A stretch of 11,227 bases of DNA, taken from UBA12078 sp964556955. GTDB lineage: Bacteria > Patescibacteriota > Dojkabacteria > SC72. Made by a program: the position numbers and the translations under genes. The stretch lies in NCBI GenBank assembly GCA_964556955.1, contig CAZKXP010000021.1, positions 1 through 11,227 on the forward strand, written 5' to 3'. Positions 6,133 through 11,227 of the stretch are shown one piece after another (position 1 is the first letter of the stretch; each line of letters begins with the position of its first letter). The notes under the pieces were generated by a model. It made no database searches. It saw only the letters and a list, made by a program, of their open reading frames with translations, and was not told the DNA's origin.

Positions 6133-7851
6133 CTACTTTTTGCCTTTATCTTCATTGAGGGTGTGTCGTTTCATGGGACGGTTTTGATTCTTGGGATTTC
6201 CGCCCTCTGACACTCTCACTTCTGATTGTAAATTGGGTGAACCTGCAAATGCTTTTTGCTTGCCTGTTGGTTTTTTATTCTTGTTTTCACCATCATCATT
6301 TTGATTGAACTGATTAAGTGCTTCAGCAAGGTCAATCTTATCGCTAATATCGGTATGGAATATACCTTGTTCAGCCTCGTTCAATATTTGTTCACGGTAC
6401 TTCTTGTTGATGTTTTGTGAGATGTTTAATGGGTTCTTGTTGATGTCGTCAACCATCTTGATAGCCGAAGCCGTGTCGATTGCACCAATGCGTTTAAGGG
6501 TTTCAAGCCCTTCCGCCATAATCTTAAACATTTCAGCCTTATCTTTAAGCGTTTGTGTTTCGATCGGATTAAATATGTAATTCAAATCCTTAACCGTTTT
6601 GCCACATTCGCTCTTGATAATCACAGGAAGCACTACGTTTAACGCTGGTCTTAAATACAACTCTTGAATGTCGGTGAGTTCTGACAAACTTTGAAGATAC
6701 AATCTATCTTCATCATCGCTCTTTTCACCGGGAAATAACACCGATAATGGAACTCTAAACGAACCTGCCAAACGGCTGTGGTCGATGTTTAGAATGTCTG
6801 AATACCCTGTCAACACTGCACTTGCGAATTGAAAGTCATCTTTACCATCAATCGTAATCACGTTCTGTGTTGAACTTTCCTTCATCAAACTCATGCGTAA
6901 TTGGTACTTGTTGCGTTGCGATTGGCTCATGGTTGAACCTGCAAGCCCTAAACCATCAATCTTGTAAATACCCATGTTGTTCTTATCTAAGGTCTTTGCC
7001 GTCGCACGCCACAATCTATGGTCGATATTGAGGTCGTTCCAAGCGAGTTCGATAATGCTTGCACCCCAATAACGTTCGATCTGTGTTTCGATAAACGATG
7101 GCATTTCAGCGTTGAAGATTATCAAACGGCTTACGTGAACCTTGTATTGCTTACGCTTGCCTTGACCTACTAAACCGCCATCTAAACTCACGTTGTAATA
7201 CTCGGGCATACCTATCATTCTTGCGTCATATATCCCCCTTGCAGGGTCTACGTCTTGAATGAGTGATGATGACAAGTCGGGTTCGATTTGAAACCATCTT
7301 GCTAAAGGTTTGATACCCATGAAACTGTTTTTCTTAACCTTGCTTATCACAAGTGGTTCTTCTAAATTTCTATTGTCGTCACCCTTAAACCAAAGTATGC
7401 CACCACTTCCACCGTAGTTGATACCCTTAGACAACCACTGTCTAAAACTTGCGTACAAGTTCTTAAACACTCTGCTCACTTGATAGATTTCATCGCTGTC
7501 TAATTCGCTTGAATTGATGTCTATACCGTTGATAAGTGGTTTTGAGGATAAGTAATTGACTGCCTTTTTTACAAGTGGGTTACTTCTTGACAATGCGTCA
7601 ATCGCAGGTATGTTGAACGTAATCCATCGTGTGTTCTTTACCATTAAACCTCGATTGATTTCTTGTTGACCGTATGTGGTCGTTGAGATTGGCATTGAAT
7701 CCGTGCTGTCGAAAAACAACGTTTGACCCTTCATCTCTGCACCTTTGATAGCGTCTTGGTAAAATGAATATTGTATTAAACCAAAATCTTCTATGTTATC
7801 TTGAACTTCGGTTTCAATCCCTTTTTTATTTTCCTTAGTTGAAGAATCCAT
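6133..7851 (-). CDS. Portal protein, DUF1073 type
   Basis: Forms the dodecameric ring at one capsid vertex that terminase docks on and DNA passes through. With the start chosen here it has 572 residues. Family-like landmarks include the wing/stem segment with WGASIIE (262-268), RLAGSFRVPLSVLFPGE (about 360-376) and a helical C-terminal part after ELYLRPALNVVLPVI. The tail is polar and low-complexity (NQNDDGENKNKKPTGK onward), probably disordered. The ATG at 7851 has GGAG 9 bases upstream and overlaps the terminase end by 17 bases. A GTG at 8007 would add 52 residues but needs a 173-base overlap and has only a poor ribosome binding site. Databases link this Pfam family with Acb1 anti-CBASS proteins, but I see no paired His-x-Thr motifs here, so this is the structural portal. 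It is followed by the protease/scaffold gene. Confidence 0.85.
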   Translation of the reverse strand: MDSSTKENKKGIETEVQDNIEDFGLIQYSFYQDAIKGAEMKGQTLFFDSTDSMPISTTTYGQQEINRGLMVKNTRWITFNIPAIDALSRSNPLVKKAVNYLSSKPLINGIDINSSELDSDEIYQVSRVFKNLYASFRQWLSKGINYGGSGGILWFKGDDNRNLEEPLVISKVKKNSFMGIKPLARWFQIEPDLSSSLIQDVDPARGIYDARMIGMPEYYNVSLDGGLVGQGKRKQYKVHVSRLIIFNAEMPSFIETQIERYWGASIIELAWNDLNIDHRLWRATAKTLDKNNMGIYKIDGLGLAGSTMSQSQRNKYQLRMSLMKESSTQNVITIDGKDDFQFASAVLTGYSDILNIDHSRLAGSFRVPLSVLFPGEKSDDEDRLYLQSLSELTDIQELYLRPALNVVLPVIIKSECGKTVKDLNYIFNPIETQTLKDKAEMFKIMAEGLETLKRIGAIDTASAIKMVDDINKNPLNISQNINKKYREQILNEAEQGIFHTDISDKIDLAEALNQFNQNDDGENKNKKPTGKQKAFAGSPNLQSEVRVSEGGNPKNQNRPMKRHTLNEDKGKK

Positions 7852-9916
7852 CGGTTTCTTCTCCAAAGAAGTTTTCTGAACCAAAGAAGTCGTCTTCGCT
7901 GTATTGCTCGAATCCAGCCATTCTTGATAACCCTTCGGTAAAGGACCTTGCCAAGTCTTCGACACTAATTTCTTCGTTACCATCTGAAAGAACTCGTCCT
8001 TCTTCACTCAACCCACCGCCTTCCTCATTTACCCACATCGCAGGAACTATGCCTGATGTATTCATTAAATACTTAACTGTAACCACAAGGTCATCGCCCA
8101 AATCTTGCAACTTGTCTTTACCATCTTCAGCCTTCTTATAACTATAACTTCCAATTTGGCTTATCAACTGCACACATTCGTTGTGAATATGTATCTTGTT
8201 TTTAGAAAAAGCCGTTTGAACCAATGGAATACCACGCAATTCTCTACCTGTAATTTCTTCACTAATCTCTTTCTCTTGTCTTTTGGTGTTCCAATTTTGG
8301 TTGTTCGCAGGATACGCTGGGAAACCTGCTGTTTGAAAATAATTGATGAGTTCAGGTTTTGATGGGTCGATGAACACGTGGTCTATACTTCTGTTTCGCA
8401 ACCTTCTTAACATAATCAAAAACTCATCATAAATCACATCTAAACTCTTTCTTTCGGTATATTCAACGTTGAAGTCAATCAACCGTTCCTGTAAGCACCA
8501 CGCCTCACCCTTGTCTAAGTCAACCGCCCAATCCGTCATGCCTGTTGGGTGATTAAAACCTGGATCAATGACGATAACTCTCATCATGCCAAGCCACTGA
8601 AACTCTTTAATATCGCCTCTAAAGATGTTCGCTTCACTAAAACCTGTGTAGACCGCACCTTCAGTCGAACGTCTTAACCCTAAAACTTCTTGTTCATATG
8701 TTGCTGTGCCTTCACCACGCTGTGCTTTAAAATCGCTGATTTGCATACGTGTAACTTTCATATTGTCTTCAATCGTGTAGTGGAAGTATGCAAAGTTGTA
8801 CGCATTTTGAATGTAGTTTATATTCTTTTCACCTCTAAAATATGAGGTTACTCTTTTCATTGACTTACCATATAAATAATGACCTTCTATGATAGATGTG
8901 TAAAACTTTTCTACGGGTATATCACGTATGATTTTGTCATACTTGTAATTCACATCTAATAAAATCTCATGCAACAGTATTTGGTCTTCCGTGCTTAGAT
9001 ATTTATAACTTGACTTGCCCTTGCTCGCAATAAAGTCTTTCTTTCTTTTATTGCGTTCTTTTTTCATGTCTTCAAGTATCTTTGCTTCAACACCATCAAA
9101 TGCAACTTTATAGGTATCTCTTACGTATTCCATCTCTTTGATGTTCTTTTCAGTTGCAAGTTTGGGTTTTTCAAACTTTTGATAATACTCGTTGCTTGAA
9201 CCTTTAGGGTTTTGCGTCATTATCATAAGAGGTCTTGAGGCGGATGATATACGGTTTAACCCTTGATCTAACCCTCTGATGTGTTGATTTAGTGTTTCGT
9301 TCACGTAAACAGAACCAAGCGTAAACCCTTGAAACTTATCACTGTCGTTCTCTTTATCATTTCCATAGAACAACACCGTCTTTTCGATACCGTAACTATC
9401 AAAAAACTTATAGACACCTCTTTGTGCACCGCTTACGCTCTCACGAATGAATATGCCGTGCGGTATCGTGTAGAACAATCCAAACCCTGAACTCATTAAA
9501 ACCGTTCTTAATACGTGCTCTAAACTCGAACCAAGTGCCAAATGTGTTTTATCAGGACACACCATGAGGTAACGAGACCACGAGAACAGTGCAATAACGT
9601 CCTTACCACCACGCACGCCACCTTCAATTTCAACTAAGGTGACATCGCCTGACAAAACCGTGTTATAAACAAGCAAGTCTTTCTCTCTTGTTGGTTTCCC
9701 ACCCTCCATAAAAGGTGCGTCTAACCATCCATCTACATACTTTGGTAATTCTCTACCTGTCTCACCATATCTTAAGACGCTCTCATCAAGAATGTTCTCT
9801 AAGTCTTTCTTAAACTTTGCGTCCGTATATACATCTAAATAGATTTTATCAATCAATTCACCATAATCAATTTTTGTTTCTTTTACATCGCTAATACTAT
9901 TCATTATCTTCATCAT
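7835..9916 (-). CDS. Terminase large subunit (packaging ATPase and nuclease)
   Basis: The motor that cuts phage DNA and pumps it into the procapsid through the portal. Visible ATPase motifs are a Walker A-like EGGVRGGKD (residues 98-106), a Walker B-like strand ending in VYVNE (203-207, Glu207 as catalytic carboxylate) and a coupling motif TQNP (234-237). The C-terminal RNase H-like nuclease has Asp451 in VIVIDPG, Asp517 in VFIDPS and Asp608/609 in LGDDLVV, the expected three acidic sites. At 693 residues it is long for the family. A charged segment of about 110 residues (~255-370) lies between the ATPase and nuclease domains. The C-terminus is acidic and Phe-rich (FFGSENFFGEETDGFFN). AGGA (TTAGGATTGG) precedes adjacent ATGs at 9916 and 9913, so the start is uncertain by one codon. 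An in-frame ATG at 9904 is further from the site. Confidence 0.93.
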   Translation of the reverse strand: MMKIMNSISDVKETKIDYGELIDKIYLDVYTDAKFKKDLENILDESVLRYGETGRELPKYVDGWLDAPFMEGGKPTREKDLLVYNTVLSGDVTLVEIEGGVRGGKDVIALFSWSRYLMVCPDKTHLALGSSLEHVLRTVLMSSGFGLFYTIPHGIFIRESVSGAQRGVYKFFDSYGIEKTVLFYGNDKENDSDKFQGFTLGSVYVNETLNQHIRGLDQGLNRISSASRPLMIMTQNPKGSSNEYYQKFEKPKLATEKNIKEMEYVRDTYKVAFDGVEAKILEDMKKERNKRKKDFIASKGKSSYKYLSTEDQILLHEILLDVNYKYDKIIRDIPVEKFYTSIIEGHYLYGKSMKRVTSYFRGEKNINYIQNAYNFAYFHYTIEDNMKVTRMQISDFKAQRGEGTATYEQEVLGLRRSTEGAVYTGFSEANIFRGDIKEFQWLGMMRVIVIDPGFNHPTGMTDWAVDLDKGEAWCLQERLIDFNVEYTERKSLDVIYDEFLIMLRRLRNRSIDHVFIDPSKPELINYFQTAGFPAYPANNQNWNTKRQEKEISEEITGRELRGIPLVQTAFSKNKIHIHNECVQLISQIGSYSYKKAEDGKDKLQDLGDDLVVTVKYLMNTSGIVPAMWVNEEGGGLSEEGRVLSDGNEEISVEDLARSFTEGLSRMAGFEQYSEDDFFGSENFFGEETDGFFN

Positions 9917-10583
9917 CCAATCCTAATTCTAAAAAATTATTATTAGAACTCGAAGCAATGCCTTTAACTAATTTGTCCCCTCCACCATCAACATAAACAT
10001 TGATTGTATTTTTAGAATTCTTATTTTTCATACCGTGAATATCCATCGCCATTTTACGGTTTTGAACATCACCTTGCTTTAAAGCGTCCGTTTCAATCGC
10101 AAACTTGAGTTGATCGGTGAATGGTATATTGCCACGCTTGTACTGTTGAGCCTCTTGGAAAAACGTGTCTAACTGATTGTTCGACCAAAATCTACGAGCC
10201 TCACTGCGAATTCTCATGTCCTCTTTACGGTCGAGTATTGCATATTTTGTAACGTATTCATCAACCGATGTGCCATCTTTACGTCTGACCTCAACAAGTT
10301 CTTGCCATACTTTATAAACTGTTTTTAAGTGTTCTTCAGGATACACACCACACATGATGTAACTTTCTTCAAGGTCTAACATCGTTGGCTTTCCAGTCCA
10401 ATCACACTTCGTTTCACTATCGAGAAAATAATGAAAAAGTCTTACCGCAAGTATCCCCTTCTCGGCAAGACCACTTGGCACATTTTCTAAAATTGAGTTT
10501 TCGTATCTTTCAATACCATCTACCATCACGTCTTCAAGTTTTACTCGTTCAGTTGGTAGCATACCCATCTTGTTTTCGTTCAT
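9897..10583 (-). CDS. Putative terminase small subunit
   Basis: A 228-residue protein directly upstream of a clear large terminase, which is the standard place for the small subunit. That subunit recognises phage DNA at pac/cos and feeds it to the large subunit. I see no diagnostic motif: the protein is mostly helical and charged, with a central KVWQELVEVRRKDG segment, a basic region (RIRSEARRFW), and a low-complexity Asn/Ser stretch before an acidic tail (LELGLDDEDNE). The call rests on position and size. AAGGAG (10598-10593) directly abuts the upstream ATG at 10592, giving no spacing, but lies 9 bases before the ATG at 10583. The shorter start is therefore chosen, and three extra N-terminal residues are possible but unlikely. 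The 3' end overlaps the large terminase start by 20 bases. Confidence 0.6.
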   Translation of the reverse strand: MNENKMGMLPTERVKLEDVMVDGIERYENSILENVPSGLAEKGILAVRLFHYFLDSETKCDWTGKPTMLDLEESYIMCGVYPEEHLKTVYKVWQELVEVRRKDGTSVDEYVTKYAILDRKEDMRIRSEARRFWSNNQLDTFFQEAQQYKRGNIPFTDQLKFAIETDALKQGDVQNRKMAMDIHGMKNKNSKNTINVYVDGGGDKLVKGIASSSNNNFLELGLDDEDNE

Positions 10584-10603
10584 GTGTGCCATCTCCTTAT
10601 CTT

Positions 10604-10628
10604 AAAAATACAACAAAACATACTCAAA
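10604..10628 (-). repeat. 25-bp direct repeat, copy 2 (leader, next to the terS ribosome binding site)
   Basis: Second copy of the repeat at 10688-10712, in the same orientation and exactly 84 bp away (8 turns at 10.5 bp per turn). It ends 5 bases before the AAGGAG of the small terminase gene. The bases after it do not form a good -10, so a duplicated functional promoter is not supported. Confidence 0.7.
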
Positions 10629-10679
10629 AAGCAAGTAAACGTTATCATTTTGTGCAAAAATATGCAATAAACTCTTGAA

Positions 10680-10688
10680 ATTATACCA
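10680..10688 (-). promoter_or_regulatory. Extended -10 promoter for the packaging/capsid operon
   Basis: The minus strand reads TGG-TATAAT (TG motif at 10688-10687, hexamer at 10685-10680), a consensus -10 with an extended TGn element. No good -35 lies at 16-18 bases. A TTGACA-like sequence occurs about 28 bases upstream, which is too far to pair with this -10. Transcription would start near 10673, leaving a leader of about 90 bases before the small terminase start. One copy of the direct repeat ends right at this element, so binding there could control it. Inferred from consensus only. Confidence 0.5.
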
Positions 10689-10712
10689 AAATTGCAACTA
10701 AACATACTCAAA
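10688..10712 (-). repeat. 25-bp direct repeat, copy 1 (promoter-proximal)
   Basis: On the minus strand it begins TTTGAGTATGTTT and continues GTTG and a T-run. It matches the second copy (10604-10628) at 22 of 25 positions. The first 13 bases are identical. It abuts the extended -10 promoter on its upstream side, where a repressor, activator or terminase could bind. Confidence 0.7.
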
Positions 10713-10743
10713 TTGTCAAAATGACTACATTTAATCGCTCTAC

Positions 10744-11013
10744 TTATTTTTTGCTGAACAAGAAATCTATAAACTTGCTATCGAAATCATCAAGATCTTT
10801 GGAAGTCATGGTATGTTTCTTCTCATCACTCCAAAAACTTAACTCAAACCACATATTCGACTTTTCATCAAGCACAGTCGACACAGTAACGCTATCAATC
10901 TTGACACCCGCCAAGTCAGCCTGCATTTTTAATTTTTGAATCGCTTTTAAAATGACCTCTCGTGCCTTTGCATTTAAAATCACTCGCTCGTATCCCCATC
11001 TATTCTTTGACAT
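10744..11013 (-). CDS. Small hypothetical protein (89 aa)
   Basis: I do not recognise this family. The product is a small mixed alpha/beta protein: a basic helix-like N-terminal half (residues ~10-35, rich in Lys and Ala), a central beta-like stretch (SVTVSTVLDE, then MWFELSFWSDE), and an acidic DLDDFDSKF segment near the C-terminus. It has no Cys, signal peptide or membrane segment. I chose the ATG at 11013 because a near-perfect AGGAGGTG (11030-11023) sits 9 bases before it. The in-frame GTG at 11025 falls inside that ribosome binding site and is unlikely. The gene overlaps the end of the zinc-ribbon gene by 14 bases and is followed by the control region ahead of the terminase genes, so it is probably the last gene of the preceding transcription unit. 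Confidence 0.7.
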   Translation of the reverse strand: MSKNRWGYERVILNAKAREVILKAIQKLKMQADLAGVKIDSVTVSTVLDEKSNMWFELSFWSDEKKHTMTSKDLDDFDSKFIDFLFSKK

Positions 11014-11224
11014 CACCCAACACACCTCCTAAGACATGCTCTACATGCTCATGCCCACAAAACGTACATTTAAAACCCTCAAAACCATACATCACGCCAC
11101 CAAATTTTTTAACCGTTCTTGCAACCTCGTACATCTTAGCACCGCAACACTTGCAAACCATATTCGACAGCGGATAACCAAACGTGCCCACTGCTCTCTT
11201 AACTTCTACTAACTCTTGTTTCAC
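11000..11224 (-). CDS. Small zinc-ribbon protein, possibly 5'-truncated by the window edge
   Basis: Encodes up to 74 residues with two Cys-x-x-Cys knuckles, CKCC at residues 24-27 (followed by GAK) and CTFC at 53-56 (followed by GHEH), about 25 residues apart. This is the spacing of a small zinc ribbon, a fold usually used to bind nucleic acid or to stabilise a small regulatory protein. The function is not recognised. The only start in the window is a GTG three bases from the edge, and the frame stays open to the edge, so the true start may lie outside. The stop overlaps the next gene by 14 bases, so the two are translationally coupled. It sits just upstream of the packaging genes, where phages often keep small late regulators or HNH/zinc-finger proteins. 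No HNH catalytic residues are seen. Confidence 0.6.
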   Translation of the reverse strand: MKQELVEVKRAVGTFGYPLSNMVCKCCGAKMYEVARTVKKFGGVMYGFEGFKCTFCGHEHVEHVLGGVLGDVKE

Positions 11225-11227
11225 AGC

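Noticed and set aside
6133..7851. Acb1-like anti-CBASS activity in the portal gene
   Set aside because: The portal's Pfam family has been associated with Acb1 in databases, but paired His-x-Thr/Ser catalytic motifs are not seen and length and context fit a structural portal.
10631..10697. Repeated TTGC tetramers in the control region as a phased array
   Set aside because: Spacings of 23, 10 and 30 bases are irregular, and such short motifs are expected by chance in AT-rich DNA.
10713..10722. TTGACA as the -35 of the terS promoter
   Set aside because: It is about 28 bases from the TATAAT, far beyond the 16-18 base range.
10718..10735. Terminator-like inverted repeat AAATG-tagt-CATTT after the small hypothetical gene
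   Set aside because: Only five A/T-rich base pairs and a short T-run; too weak to call.

Overview
This window is a tailed-phage (or prophage) DNA packaging, capsid and neck module. Every recognisable gene is on the minus strand, so transcription runs from high to low coordinates. The sequence is AT-rich (about 40% GC by eye). It has strong Shine-Dalgarno sequences of the AGGAGG/GAAGGTG type, ATG, GTG and TTG starts, and TAA, TAG and TGA stops, so it uses the standard bacterial code and TGA is not read as Trp. This, with an InlB/Listeria-Bacteroides-type repeat domain on the capsid, points to a low-GC Gram-positive (Firmicutes/Bacilli-like or Acholeplasma-like) host. The host cannot be fixed further from the sequence. 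No integrase, lysis, tRNA, IS or CRISPR element is visible.

Layout in transcription order. (1) 11227-10744: two small overlapping genes, a zinc-ribbon protein and an unknown 89-aa protein. (2) 10743-10584: an AT-rich control region with an extended -10 promoter and a pair of 25-bp direct repeats 84 bp apart, just ahead of the putative small terminase. (3) 10583-7835: small and large terminase. (4) 7851-4828: a DUF1073-type portal, then a DUF2213-type head protease with a long charged scaffold-like tail that carries its own in-frame internal start. (5) 4808-2998: a gp24-like cement protein and a DUF2184-type major capsid protein. (6) 3004-2756: a second reading frame with no start codon of its own, reachable only by a -1 ribosomal frameshift at a GGGGG run just before the capsid stop. 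It encodes a complete InlB B-repeat-like domain. (7) 2755-2591: a non-coding region with two strong RNA hairpins and a candidate promoter. (8) 2590-1: neck genes (DUF4054-like connector, two unrecognised proteins, HK97 gp10-like protein) and the first nine codons of the next gene.

The genes form one assembly line. Terminase loads DNA through the portal. The protease/scaffold and capsid protein build the procapsid, the cement protein stabilises it, and the neck proteins close it and join it to a tail encoded beyond coordinate 1. The most notable feature is the frameshift-encoded surface domain on the capsid. It follows the logic of frameshifted Ig-like capsid extensions but uses a different fold. 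A structured RNA lies a few hundred bases downstream.
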